From an uncultured Candidatus Altimarinota bacterium (lineage in GTDB: Bacteria; Patescibacteriota; Gracilibacteria; BD1-5; UBA2023), in assembly GCA_936941205.1 (NCBI GenBank), contig CAKZJF010000028.1, positions 1-64,000 on the forward strand: DNA of 64,000 nt, in the 5' to 3' direction. The number at the start of each line of letters is the position of its first letter. Positions within the stretch are counted from its first letter, which is position 1. The notes under the pieces were generated by a model. It made no database searches and had not been told where the DNA came from. It was given only the letters and a program-made list of their open reading frames with translations. The position numbers were made by a program, and so were the translations under genes. Positions 50,697 to 64,000 of the stretch are shown in pieces.

Positions 50697-52431
50697 ATCC
50701 GTTTTTTCTCATCTTATTGAGGTAAAAAAAGCAAAATATACAATATGATGACTGCTCCTGTTGTATATTTCCATGATAGTAAGTGAGCCTTATTTTTATA
50801 AAATCCTGGTTGATCGGCTTGAAGTTGAATTGAAAAATCCAACATGACACATTCCAGATATTATGCTTATTACTATCGGTATATGGATAGGTATAACTAT
50901 ATTGTCAATTTTAGCTCGTTACATATTTGCCAAAACACTCCTTACCCTCCAAAATCGTGATTGGCAAAATTTTCTGCTAAAAGGAATGCAAAAAATGTTA
51001 CTTCTCCCTATTGATTATCATATAGGCATTCAACATGGGGAAAAACAGAAGATTATAGATCGAGGTGCGGAAGCTGTATGGCAAGCTTGAGATATTATTA
51101 TACTCCGTATTATCCCACAGATTACAATAGCAGTCTGTCTTATTATATTTTGATTTATCATTGATTGGAAAATGACGGTACTTAGTCTCATCTTCTTACC
51201 AATCAGTATCTACTTTATATTTCATATAGGAAAATCTGCACATACAAATCAAAGAACTGCAAACAAATACTGGGATAAAGTATTCTGACGAATCTCAGAT
51301 AGTTTCACAAATCTTCAAATTATGAGAATATTTGATAGAAATGACTACGAGGTTGCAATACTCTCTGAAAGAATAGATCATGCTTCACGAGAACAAAATA
51401 AAGTCCGTAAACTCTGGATATTATTTAATTCATTTGGTTGAGCATTCGTATTCGTTGCAAAAGTGCTCATACTCTCAATAGGAATTATACTTATCTATAA
51501 ATGACAACTCAGTCTCTGAACCCTTCTCTTCTTTCTGGCATTTGCGGATCGAGTATACGGACCTATATTTAGTGTATTTGAATGATATCAAAACATGATG
51601 ATAAATATCGCTCATTATGAAAAAATTGAATCAATTTTTACTATGGAAAATGAGCAAGATACTGGGAATAAAGAACTCACAAAACTTGAAAATAATATTA
51701 CCTTTGATTGAGTTTCTTTTATATACCCATGAACAAAAAGGAGTGTACTTTCTAATATACAGATGACTATCAAGAAATGAGAAAGAATTGCTCTTATTGG
51801 ACAAACAGGAAGTGGAAAATCAACAATAGTTCAACTTCTTATGAGATTCTATAAACCCACACAATGAACTATTCTTATGAATAATGGAGATATTTATTGA
51901 TACACGCTTGATTCATTCAGACAAAAATTTGCAGCCGTATTTCAAGATACAACACTCTTTAATGAGACCATTCAACATAATCTCGAATATGTACGCGATA
52001 ATATAACACAGCAAGATATCGAGGAGGCTTGCAAGAAAGCAAATATACTAGAATTTATTGAATCTCTTCCTGAAAAATGGGAAACAGAAGTTGGAGAAAG
52101 ATGATTAAAACTTTCTGGAGGAGAAAAGCAAAGAATTGCAATAGCACGAGCCATACTTGCAAATCCAGAAATTCTTATTCTCGATGAAGCAACGAGTGCA
52201 TTGGATACAAAAACCGAAAAACTGATACAGAATGCTTTTGATAATCTCATGGAGTGACGCACTTCAATTATCATTGCCCATAGACTCTCAACTATAATCA
52301 ATGCTGATACCATCTATCTTCTCGATAAAGGAAAAATAGTAGCACAGTGATCTCATGATATACTCTATAAAGAATCTCCAGAATATAAGGAAATGGTAGA
52401 CCTACAACATAACTGATTCGTAAAAGAATAA
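50656..52431 (+). CDS. ABC transporter, fused permease/ATP-binding protein
   Basis: TM domain; [57 protein letters not shown]. Confidence 0.95.
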
Positions 52432-52434
52432 TTT

Positions 52435-52467
52435 AAAAAAATACCAGCATTCATCTGGTATTTTTTT
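52435..52467. terminator. intrinsic terminator between convergent genes
   Basis: aaaaaataccag-cattcatc-ctggtattttttt-type hairpin. Confidence 0.75.
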
Positions 52468-53914
52468 AGGAAACAAGTATTCATTGGAGATTCCATCCAT
52501 CAAGAGAATGAATATGAACACGAACAAGATCTCAAATGGCAACATTTGATTCATTTGAAATATACACTTCTTTGAAGTTTCGTGTTCGACCAACCCAACC
52601 ATTACTTCGTCACTTTCCAGAAATTAATATTTCCTCTTCCCTTCCAATCATGAGTTTTGATCGATTCAATACTGACTCTTCCAAAAGATTATTCAAGGTA
52701 TTCCAGCGTCTTGCCTTTTCATGAGGTGTAATATCATCCTTGTATGCATCATATGCATACGTTCCAGAACGAGGCGAATAACGAGCTATATAAGCAAAAT
52801 CAAACTGACATTCTTTCATGGCATGGATAGTATCTTGAAATTCTTCTTCTGTTTCACCCGGAAATCATACGATAATATCGGTAGAAATCGAGAAAAGTGG
52901 ATCACGCTTTCTAAGATATTCAACCTGTGCCTTAAAATCCTCATATGTATGCTTCCTATTCATTCGTTTCAAAAGTGAATTACTCCCTGATTGCATGGCA
53001 AAATGAAGGTAATTACACATCTTTTTAAGCTGAACATGAGCATCAAGAATATCTTTGGTCATATCATGCGGATTGGAACTTGTAAATCGAATACGATCAA
53101 TTCAATCGATTGCATCAATATGATTCAATAACTCACGAAATGGGGTTGTTACATCTTTATGTATCCAAGTTAATTCTTTCATATCCCAAAGCTTTTTCCT
53201 TACTTCTTTTCCATAACTATTTACATTTTGACCTAAGAGAGTTACTTCTTTCGTTCCGGATAAAACAACGGTTTGAATTTCTTGGATGATATCATCAATT
53301 GAACGACTTATTTCACGTCATCGTGTATATGGAACAATACAATATGTACAATAATTGTCACATCCTGTTTGGATGATTACATTTGCACTTGCAGGATTTT
53401 CTTGAAGTTGTTTTACTGCAAGATATTCGTTAAATTTTGAATCATTTCCGATATCTTTATTACATATAAGAGTGAGTAGTTTTGTAAGATACGAAACTTC
53501 TTCTATTCGAAATGTAAAATCAATTTCCTGAGATCGTAAAAAAAGTGCATCATCATAGTTCCCGAGAAGATCTTCAGAATGTAAAAGTGAAATATCTTGT
53601 ATTTGACTTCTTTGATATGCATCATTTTGAATATATCGTTTTGCCATTCAAGTTTTTCGAACCATACATCCAGTAATCCCAAAAAGAGGCTTCTGTTTTG
53701 TATCATTCTTTTTATGATATAATCAAACTTCATGAATAAATCAAAATACTCTATCTTCTCACTTTTGCCGAACACTACATGTATTTAAAATAATGATGTC
53801 GGCCTTTACAGGATCAATAACTTTTTTATATCCAGCACCTATTAATATCATATGAATCTTCTCGCTATCTGCATAATTCATCTGACAACCAAATGTTTTC
53901 ACAAAATAATTCAT
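52466..53914 (-). CDS. miaB: tRNA-2-methylthio-N6-dimethylallyladenosine synthase (MiaB-type)
   Basis: [100 protein letters not shown]. Confidence 0.95.
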
Positions 53915-54175
53915 AAAGCTCCGTAGAAATGATACAAAATAACAAAATATGAGAGTTTTTAACACTCGTAACGTGGCAAGTGTATCGAAAAAACGACGTT
54001 TGTAAAATAATGATATGTTCAAACAGTGTATACATGGAAAAGACTTTCGCTTTGAAAAAGAAATTCCCCACCGTATAATGTACCCAACAAATACAACAAA
54101 AGAAAAACAAATTCCTGATTACAATCAAATGCTCATGTATAACTTTTTTACTCATATAACTTTTTAACACTATAT

Positions 54176-55405
54176 ATGGTACCTGGAGAAACTTTTGTTG
54201 CAATAGATATAGGAAGTTCCAAAATAAAAAGTGTTATTGGAACTTTTACCGAAGACAAAAAACTTCGTGTCATGGGAGTTGGAGTGGCTGAATCCCGTGG
54301 AATTAGAAAAGGAAATATTCTCGATATGGAAGAATTTAAGAATAATCTAGATTGAGCCCTCGGAGATGCTGAGAAAATGGTCGGTGAACAAGTATCACAT
54401 ATATTCATTGGACTTTCATGAATTCATATTGATATCCTTCGTAATACTGGAATTATAGCTATTCCCGGAATCGAAGTAACGGAAGATGATGTAAATCGAG
54501 CACTTGATATTTCACAAAATGGTCTTGATATGACCAATAGAACCGTACTTAAAGTCATACCTGAAAGCTTTTCTCTTGATTTTGAATCAGGAATTAAGAA
54601 TCCTATTGGAATGAATGGGAAAAAATTAGAAGTACGAAGTCATATTTTTTCAATCGGAACAAATACTATCAATAATATCAAGAAATGAATTTATGATGTA
54701 TGAGTTGAGATTCTTGATATTTATCCAAATATTCTTTGAAGTGGAGAAGCAATACTTTCTCGTCGACAAAAGGAACTTGGGGTTGTATGTCTTGATATTG
54801 GAGCAAGTACAACAAATGTGTCAGTCTATGAAGAAGGATCGCTTATATATGCTGGAATAATTCCTCTTGGTGGAGAGCACGTGACAAGCGATCTTGCTCT
54901 TGGACTAAGAATATCGATTGATACTGCTGAAAAATTGAAGCTTGAATATGGAGATCTTGGATTTTTAAAGAATGATTCCGATGAAGAAATTGATCTTTCT
55001 AAATTTTCAAGTATCGATACAGTAAATATATCAAGAAAATTCATGACTGAAATAATGAAAGCGCGCTATCAAGAGATATTTCATTATGTAAACTTAGAAC
55101 TAAAAAAAGTTGGTAGAGATTGAATGCTTCCAGAATGAGCAGCACTCACTGGATGAGCATCAAAAATCCGATGAATTCTCGATCTTGCAAGAGAATCACT
55201 GAGACTTCCAGCAAGTATTTGAGTTCCTGAGGAGATAGATAGTATGAGTGGGACAACCGTTAGTGATCCAACCTATTCTGCCGTAATTTGAGTACTTCTT
55301 TTGTCACAAAAATATTGAACTCACAAAAGACCATTTAAGCTCAATATCTCATTACACGGATGGGTAGAATCAGTCAAAAACTTCTTTCATAAAATTCTTC
55401 CTTAA
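54176..55405 (+). CDS. ftsA: cell division protein FtsA
   Basis: TFVAIDIGSSKIKSVIGTF, GVCLDIGASTTNVSVYEEGSLIYAGIIPLGGEHVTSDLALGL. Confidence 0.93.
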
Positions 55406-55442
55406 ATTCTTCTTATTTTATTAATTCCCTTAAATTATAGCT

Positions 55443-56717
55443 ATGTCAACATTCCATACTGAAGACCGTCTAAAATCACTCTTAAGAAATGCTGGAAATC
55501 CAAGCAATACACCAACTCATGATACAAGTGTTCACGAGGTGAAACTTGATGCTCGCATTTCACCTATTGCCAATATTAAAGTTATTGGTGTGTGAGGTGG
55601 TGGAAATAATGCTGTTAATCGAATGATAGAAGCAGGGGTTGAAGGAATTGAATTTATAGCCATAAATACTGACGCACAAGCATTATTCTCTTCAATGGCG
55701 CCAACACGAATTAATGTAGGTCGATCTACTACAAAAGGACTTGGTGCTGGTGGAAACCCGGAAGTCGGTAAAAAAGCTGCTGAGGAATCCAGCGAAGAAA
55801 TAAAACAAGCACTTGCCTGAGCTGATATGGTTTTCATAACTACCGGGCTTGGTGGTGGTACTGGTACTGGTGCTGCACCAGTAATTGCAGAGATTGCTAA
55901 ATCACTTGGTGCACTTGTTGTTTGAGTGGTAACAAAACCATTCTCTTTTGAAGGTCAACGTCGAGCCATGCAGGCAATTGAAGGATATGAACGATTAAAA
56001 GAGAAGGTTGACACTCTCATTACTATCCCAAATGATAAAATACTTTCAATTATTGATAAAAAAACCCCTCTTCTTGAAGCATTTAAAGTTGCAGATGAGA
56101 TACTAAAACAAGGTATTCAATGAGTATCTGATCTTATTACCATTCCTGGAGTTATTAATCTTGATTTTGCTGATTTACAATCAATCATGCAAAATGCAGG
56201 AAGTGCACTGATTGGTATTGGATATTGAAGCGGTGAAAATCGTGCCGTAGAAGCTGCACGTACAGCAATCGATTCACCTCTTCTTGAACTTTCTATAGCA
56301 TGAGCAAAGGGACTTATATTTAATATTACTGGTGGAATGGACCTTTCTATGTTTGAAGTAGAAGAAGCTGCGCGCATTATTACAGAAGCATGTGATACTG
56401 ATGCAAACATTAAATTTGGTACGAGCCTCAATGAGGACTATACTTGAGAAATACGTATTACTGTTATTGCTACTGGGTTCAATGAAGAAACGAATCGACA
56501 AATAGGTGAAATAAACCGTGGAGGATTTAATCAGTCATCTATATTCTCTCGTCAAGGAAACCAGTGAAACCAATCTCGTCAAAATACTGATCGATGAGTT
56601 CCGAATATTCCAACTGGATTTCCTCAATCTAATAATACTACTATTCAACCAGTAAAAAATACGGAACCACAAAATGATTTTGATGTTCCAGCATTTTTAA
56701 GAAATAAAATTAAATAA
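55443..56717 (+). CDS. ftsZ: cell division protein FtsZ
   Basis: [51 protein letters not shown]-terminal [13 protein letters not shown]. Confidence 0.98.
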
Positions 56718-56729
56718 TTCTTCTTAGAA

Positions 56730-56771
56730 AAATAAAAAATCGCCACAATCAAAGTGGCGATTTTTTATTTT
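56730..56771 (+). terminator. intrinsic terminator
   Basis: aaaaataaaaaatcgccac-aatcaaa-gtggcgattttttattttt. Confidence 0.9.
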
Positions 56772-56813
56772 TCCATTACTATTGGTATATTAGATATTAT
56801 ATTTCTTCTTTTC

Positions 56814-59198
56814 ATGATATATTCTTTCATTGCTCTCGATCTTGAAACAACATGACTCAATCATGAATGTGATAGTATTATGGAAATTGCCATGGTACAA
56901 TTCACAGTTGAAAAGAATGAAAAATGACTTCATATGGAAATCTGAGAGAGCTTCTCATATCTCATTAATCCGAATAAAGAAATCCCTGAAAATATTCAGA
57001 TAATAACAGGTATTACAGAGGAAATGGTCATTTGAGCACCATTAATTCATACATTACAGGAAGATATTTATAAATTTATTGGAAACAATATTATTGTATG
57101 ACATAATGTACTCTTCGATACGGGAATGCTTCAGAGTCATGATATAGATATTTCTGGAAACACGGTGGTTGATACTTTTGAACTATCTGAAATCCTTTTT
57201 CAAGAGGCGGAAAGTTTAAACCTCGCATTTTTATCGGACAAATTTTGAATAAAAACATGAAACGAGCACCGTGCACTTGATGATGTTATTATGTCCATTC
57301 AGCTCTTTTGGAAGATTATTCAAGAAATACAATGATTATCAGATCAAAAAAAGAATATGTTTTCGTATTTTGAGAACAAAGATACATCATGAATGTTTTG
57401 AATTATTTGCGACATATTAAATATCAGTAATCCGACTATAACACATACAGAAATAATACCAGAAAAATATCTTAAAAAGGAGTATGATAATACCATGCCG
57501 TGTAGTATCTTAAGAAATGGACAAGAAAATAATATCAAACTCCTTTCTTTATGAAATAATTTCCAAGAAGAAATAGACTACATACATCAAATTTTTGTAT
57601 CAAAGTGAGCAAGCATACTTTTATACAAAAATACCTCATCAATTGATGAGGTGAATAAGGAATTAAAAAAGAGAGGAGTAAATTCATACATCTATCATCC
57701 GATTGATTCCTTTTTATCACTGCATCGCTTCTTTTATATACTCTCCAAATGAATTCAATTCAAGCGAAAAGTATGAATACTCTATTTAAAAATACTTATA
57801 TGGTTGCAAGATACAAAACAAGGAAATTTGGATGAATTAAAATTCTATGGGGATGAGTATAATGAATCATTACTCCTGAGATGTAATCAAAATGATATTG
57901 ATGAATATTTCATAAATCATCAAATCGATTCCTGTAATAAAGCAGATACTATTGTATGATCCCAGAAAGAATGTTTTGAAATAACGAGTGCTATAAAAAA
58001 AACACACCATAGGAATCTTATTATTGGTGATATAGGTTTTATGGAATCGTCTATTCGTGAAGCCTTAAGTATTCATATTCAGTTCAACGAAATAGAAAAA
58101 TTTCTGATGATAGAAATGAGAAGAGATGAGAGTGAAGAACAATTAAAAGAAAAAATCTTCTTTCATCTCAGTATAATCAAAGATTATATAATACGGACTG
58201 CGATAAAAAATACAGAAGAAAATAGACAATCAAAGAATGAATACGCAAACAATGTTGAAACATATCTTCTTTCACAAGAAATGATATGGAAAGAAGGAAG
58301 AGAAACTCTTATATTAAGTGCAAATAGTCTTTATAATTCCTGGAGTCAATTTATTAAAATACTAAATAAAGAAATTTTTATAGAATATAACTCATCTATT
58401 TATAGCATTCAAACATATATACAAACCCTATGTACATTTATCTGCAGAAAGAATGAGAATATATCAACCATCCTTCGGAAAGATTGAGATACTATCTCTT
58501 TAAACATTATAAAGCGAAATATATCAGATGATTTTTATTCATTGGTACATGACACTCAGTATGAGAATATATTTTTATACTGAATATACATCCATACACC
58601 AATTATAAGTAAATTCATACAAGATCAGCTGAATTGCATGAATGAAATACATCATATACAAAATAAAAACCACAATACACCGGTAATACATTTTTTAGCA
58701 TGAGAAAGAAATATAAACGGAATTATTCAGAAAAATCATGGAATATGAGGGGTTGCAATTATTGCTCCAAATATGAAAGAAGCACGTGCACTTCATTCAT
58801 ATTTCAAGAAATCTCTTGCACAATATACCATACTAAGTCAGTGACTTTCTGGTGGAAAAAGTAAAATTTTTTCAAATTTTTATAAAAATCCAAATAATTC
58901 AATTATTATAGGAAATCTTTCATTTTTTCTCCAGGAAACAACTTTTTGGGAATCAATACGATCTGTTATAATCATAAAAATACCATTTGAATCACCAAAT
59001 GATCCCTATTTCTTAGGAAAAACATATGAAATGCATAATAGTTTTCTAGAATATAATTTTCCAGTTACCCTCCATAAGATGAATTTTCTTATAAATAATA
59101 TAACAAAATATCATTTTTCATTACCCATATGGATAATGGATGAGAAAATATCTCTCACTGAGTGGGGATGAAAATTTAAAAATGAAATTACAAATTAA
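56814..59198 (+). CDS. DnaQ-like 3'-5' exonuclease fused to a divergent DinG-like region
   Basis: Exonuclease IALDLETTGLNHECDSIMEIAMVQF, VGHNVLFDTGML, EHRALDDVIMSIQLF; C-terminal SVIIIKIPFESPNDPYF resembles DinG; no Walker A recognised. Confidence 0.7.
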
Positions 59199-59359
59199 TT
59201 TACATATCTTCTGATATATACAAATGATTTTTTAATTTTATGAAAATATATATTGAAGAAAAAAATGCACACGACAATAAGAAATACACGTGATTTTTTG
59301 CAAAAAGCATCCTTTCATGATATTCTTAAAGACAAGTTAGCATTTTCCCATATTTTCAT

Positions 59360-60214
59360 ATGACTGAACTTACTCCTCCATGACAAGATGGAAAAGATGA
59401 AAAGAAATTTATAAATACAAATACTCTATTCAATAAAAACTCAGGTGATATTGATAGTCTTTTTGCTGATATAAAAACAGAAGCAACTTGAAGCCTGTTT
59501 AAAATAAGAAAAACCTCACTCGTACCAATAGCGAGCATCCTTACAACTATAACGTCAATTACTGTAATGGTATTTTTATATTTTCTAGGTGATACATGGA
59601 TTCGATTGAAAGAAGATAATAGTTTTATTATAAACTATCCATTTCTTTGTACTTATATTACCAAAGGGATTACTATTAATACTGATTCAAGTAAGTGTGA
59701 AACAATAAAAATGATTCATGCACGAATAAATAAAGAAAAGGATGGAATTGAATCTCAAATAATTGATAAACTATATACCTATATTCCTCTGAAGGTACGT
59801 GAAAATACATTTGTGTTTAATAATTCTCCTGAAAAAAGATTAATTGATAAAATCCAATCTGAGAGAATTTTTATACAAGATATTATTAATCAATTTGATA
59901 AAATCCAAAAAACCACAACATTTAAATGATGAGATATTGATTGTAGTGCCCTTTCAATTACTGAAGATGGAAATGTAAATACAAACTGTATGATATTTGG
60001 TCTTGGTATTGGAAATGGGTCATCTCGTATAGAAGCTATAAAATTCATAGAAAGAATATCACAACCTGAGCAAAGTAATTTTATGCTTCTCAATCCGCCA
60101 AGTGCTTTAGCAGTATCAGAATATACAAATAATGACTCTGGTATAAAAAGTATATTTAGCACTCAGACCAATCTTATGCTCAATTTAAAGTATATTAATA
60201 ATCTGAAACGATAA
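59360..60214 (+). CDS. single-TM protein, possible PilN-like T4P assembly component
   Basis: TM LVPIASILTTITSITVMVFLYFLG; first of an apparent operon with a PilO-like protein, PilB and PilC. Confidence 0.5.
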
Positions 60215-60233
60215 TCACTAATTTTTAAAAAAC

Positions 60234-61463
60234 ATGTGAACTCCATCTGGAAACATACAACAACTCAATAGTCTCAATGACGAGCTTATGCTCAAAAGAC
60301 AAAAACAACGGGCTATTAAGGAAATTATAATCAATATCGTTATTCTTATTGGAATAATGATAGCGGGATATTTTTATATATACCCGCAAATATCGGAAAT
60401 TTCTTGGGAACAAGAAAGCCTTACGGCCATAATAAAAGAAAAAGAGACTATACAAAGAGATTGAATTACCGATATAGATAAGCTTTCAAATTTAGCACAA
60501 CGACTAAAAAAACCCGCAAAAGAAATTGAAGCATTTTCAAAACTGATAAAAGCCAACTCTTGAGCTATTGCTCCAATTATTATAAAATCTGCAAAAGAGA
60601 AAGAATGAGCCTATTTACCATGGCTCGAAAAACAAATGGTAGATGCTCCAGAACTTCAGAAAATTATTGATGCACAAAATGCTATTATTGATAATATAAT
60701 CCCAAGTATTTGAGAAAATGGGCTGGATTATCAAAAAAAACCATTTGCTATGAAACAACTTATTGAATATGTAGAAAATATACTCTTTGCTCGATTTAAA
60801 TTATATAATTATTGATCTCTTGGTATTCCTGATATTAAGTTTTTGAATAAAACAGAAAATATTTGATACTTTGATATATCATTTTGAGAGTTGAAATGAA
60901 CCAATAAAAGTCTTTTGAGTTTTATACGTTATATTCAATGTTCCGGATATGAAAAAAATGATATTATTCCGGAATGATGTCCACAAAAATATAATCCACC
61001 GAGAAATTCCCCTGACATGTTTGATAACATCCTTATGGGTATAAATAATTTAGCCTTTACTCGACCTATAACGAATGAAAATGAAAAAAATACACTTACA
61101 ATTTCCATTCGAATTTATGTACGATGAATATCAGCAAAAGATCTTCTTATAGTTAAAAAAGATTTACAAAAAGATTTACAAAATGTTAAAGAAATCACAG
61201 ATAGGGAAAGAAATGTACTTTTAAGCTGTACAACGTCAAGCTGTAAAGATCCCAAAAAGAATATGGAACACCAAAAAGAATATTCTACTATCATGGGACA
61301 AATTCTTATCCTTGAGAAAAAAGTCTACGATATGATTCTATCAAATGGGAACATCCCACAACAAGTGCAAGAACTTGGAGTTATTAAGAAAGGTATAACA
61401 CAAATCAGATTGAATATTGAAACTATAAAAAGAACAAAGGAAGAGCTCAATCTACAAAAATAA
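60234..61463 (+). CDS. PilO-like membrane protein
   Basis: MGTPSGNIQQLNSLNDELMLKRQKQRAIKEIIINIVILIGIMIAGYFYIYPQISEI then coiled coil; directly upstream of pilB. Confidence 0.5.
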
Positions 61464-61499
61464 TTATAAAAATCTGTATATTTAAAAAATAATACCAAT

Positions 61500-62762
61500 A
61501 TGAATGATAAGACTATTGAAAATCTCCGTGAACAAATATATAAATGAGAAAATATTCAAAGCATTTGTGATATGATCATTAATGCAGGTGTTGAAAATAA
61601 AGCCTCTGATATTCACATAGAACCACTTACTGCCGTTGTACGATTACGATATCGTGTCGATGGTGCACTGCGTGAAGTTCTTGAATATCAACCTTTTCTT
61701 CATCCACAAGTAGTTGCCAGATATAAGATTATGGCGAACTTAAAAATTGATGAGTCTCGTATGCCACAAGATGGACGTATTTCAACTATCATTGAATGAC
61801 GTGGACTTGATTTACGTGTTTCTACTCTCCCAACAGTACATGGTGAAAAAATTGTAATGCGTATAGTAGATAAAAGTAAAAAAATTCCAGATCTTGATCA
61901 ACTTGGTATCGAATGACACAATAGAAGAGTTTTGGAAGAAGCTATTGCTCTTCCAAATGGAATTATTCTTACAAGCTGACCAACTGGTTCTGGAAAATCA
62001 ACTACACTCTATTCTTGTCTTACCCGACTGAATAAACCAGATGTTAATATTATGACCTTGGAAGATCCAGTGGAAAATCAAATTGATGGAATTAATCAAA
62101 GTCAAGTATTTCCAGACATTGGTTATACATTTGCATGAGGACTTCGCACTGCTCTTCGTCAAGATCCAGATATTATAATGGTTTGAGAAATTCGTGATCA
62201 TGAAACAATTAATATTGCTATTGAGGCAGCATTAACATGACATTTGGTAGTTTCAACTATCCATACGAATTCAGCCTCAGAAACGATAACTCGTATTATT
62301 AATATGGGGATACAGCCATTTCTTCTTCCTGCCGCGGTGAATGGAATTATTGCACAAAGATTGATCCGACGATTATGTCCTGAATGTAAAAAACCAGTTC
62401 ATGTTCAGGATCTAGATGCTCATATGCAAAAAAAGATACAAAAAGCACTTTCAAGAACAAATAAAGAAGAGTTGTTTAGTCGAGTTCCAAAAGAAATTTT
62501 ACAGAATCCTGTTTTCTATGAAGCTGTTGGATGTGAAGCATGTGGGAATATTGGGTATAAATGACGGGTTGGTATTTATGAGATCTTAGAAATTACTTTA
62601 AATATCAAAAAGATGATTCTTGATGGGGCGAGTGCTACCATGATTAATGAAGTGGCAATTAATGATGGCATGATATCTTTGGAGCAAGATGGTCTTATGA
62701 AATGACTCAATGGACTAACCTCTCTTGCAGAAGTGTATGCAGCAGCCAAAGAAGAAGATTAA
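61500..62762 (+). CDS. pilB: type IV pilus assembly ATPase PilB/GspE
   Basis: [96 protein letters not shown]...[19 protein letters not shown]. Confidence 0.96.
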
Positions 62763-62786
62763 TTTACTATTTATTAAAGATTTTAT

Positions 62787-63923
62787 ATGGTTGATATTGT
62801 AATTTTAGATTCACAAACTGGAAATATTGAGAAAAAAAGCGGTTTTATACTATCCAAATGGTTAAAACAATTTTCAGGGAGTACAAAAATCGGTCTTCGT
62901 CAAAAAGTGATTTTTTTTCGAATGATGGCAACCATGGTAAATGCAGGTATGACTGTTTTAAAATGACTTTGAGCCCTTGAAAAACAAGAGAAAAATCCGG
63001 CTATGAAATTACTCTATAGTACACTCATGGAGAGTCTTCAAACAGGTAAATCTCTTAACGAATCACTTAGAGATTACTATGGAAATTTCTGAGATGCTGA
63101 GGTTTCTATTATTGAAGCTTGAGAGAAAACTGGTAAACTCAATACAGCACTTATTCAAATTGCTGATCAAACTGAAAAACTTGATAGTATTACCCGAAAG
63201 ATTAAATGAGCCCTCATGTATCCAATAGTAATTGTTGTAGTAATGTTTGCTACAGTAGTCGTACTCATGGTTCAAGTGGTTCCAAAGATTGTGGAAATAT
63301 TTGAAGATAAAAGCAAGCTCCCAGAAATGACAAAAATCTTGATTAATATTAGTGAGTTCTTTCAATCTTCATGGCTTCTTATGGTTGCAGTGATATGAGC
63401 GGCAATAGTTATGCTTAAAATATGGAAGAAAACTCGCGGTGGGAAATATAAATGGGACTGGATTATGCTTCATCTTCCTGTTTTTTGAGGTATGATTAAG
63501 CGTGTTCTCCTCTCTCGTTTTGCTCGAGTATTTTCAAATCTTATCTCTAGTTGAGTATCAATCGTTGAATCTATACGAATTGTATCTGATGCTATGGGAA
63601 ATGAAGTATATCGACAACGCTTGGTATTATTAAGAGAAGATGTTCGTAAGGGTATTAAAATGGGGGAATGACTTGAAGAAGATCCTCTATTTCCAGATAT
63701 TCTTGTTCAGATGATTAAAGTAGGTGAAGAAACAGCGAAGATTGGAGAAACCATTATTAAGATTGCTGATTTTTATGATGAAGAAGTTGATATTGCTGTA
63801 GGAGCATTGCAGAAATCACTCGAGCCAATAATCATTTTCGTACTTGCCTTTGTAATTGGTTTTATTGCTCTCGGAATCTTTCAGCCAATCATGAACATGG
63901 CAAATGTGGTAAGTTGATGATAA
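62787..63923 (+). CDS. pilC: type IV pilus inner-membrane platform protein PilC/GspF
   Basis: LRQKVIFFRMMATMVNAGMTVLKGLGALEKQ, IIEAGEKTGKLNTALIQIADQTEK, LLSRFARVFSNLISSGVSIVESIRIV, MIKVGEETAKIGETIIKIADFYDEEVD. Confidence 0.94.
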
Positions 63924-63938
63924 TACATCAACAAAAAG

Positions 63939-63975
63939 AAAGACGACTTTTATTTTATAAGGGTCGTCTTTTTAA
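63939..63975 (+). terminator. intrinsic terminator
   Basis: aaagacgac...gtcgtctttttt hairpin after pilC. Confidence 0.75.
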
Positions 63976-64000
63976 AAATTTGCATTTTTAGGAAATTATA

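Noticed and set aside
54014-54166. 50-aa ORF MFKQCIHGKDFRFEKEIPHRIMYPTNTTKEKQIPDY... between miaB and ftsA
   Set aside because: Open frame but no start context, motif or terminator to support it as a gene
59239-59400. Small ORF MHTTIRNTRDFLQKASFHDILKDKLAF... upstream of 59360
   Set aside because: Overlaps the N-terminus of the supported downstream CDS in another frame; no conservation evidence available
1-64000. UGA = tryptophan (table 4)
   Set aside because: UGA falls on invariant Gly positions (P-loops, KPGITG, GGGD) while conserved Trp positions use TGG

Overview
AT-rich, gene-dense 64-kb chromosomal segment from a bacterium that reads UGA as glycine (translation table 25; Gracilibacteria / Absconditabacteria-type CPR lineage). 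The supplied ORF track is fragmented because it treats TGA as stop. With only TAA/TAG as stops the fragments merge into about 48 long CDS. Motif-anchored UGA codons fall on invariant glycines: ValS KMSKSWGN, PilD GGGD, PIF1 GPAGSGKT, MurF-like GTAGKTT, sugar transferase KPGITG, ProB SSGAVGAG, FtsZ GVGGGGNNA, MurG GGGTGGH. Recognisable genes: lgt, a sugar transferase, valS, a NYN-LOTUS protein, a PIF1-like helicase, an M23 peptidase, a murF-like ligase, pilD, type IV pilin and pilB/pilC, pyrH, a MarR regulator, a 2'-5' RNA ligase-like protein, cysS-argS-lysS, proB, DUF58, dprA, NUDIX, murG, an ABC exporter, miaB, ftsA-ftsZ and an exonuclease/DinG-like protein. A one-piece tmRNA lies on the minus strand at 36666..37118. 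The most unusual content is a set of large surface proteins: a TrbC/VirB2-like helical module fused to PKD-type repeats with a cytoplasmic tail of repeated [IL]P[ND]WL motifs, a PKD membrane protein beside it, a protein with a 575-bp identical duplication at 585-bp period, a C-x11-C repeat lipoprotein, and a 941-aa secreted protein. No CRISPR array, transposase, rRNA or tRNA gene was recognised. All calls come from manual translation and motif recognition; no database search was run.
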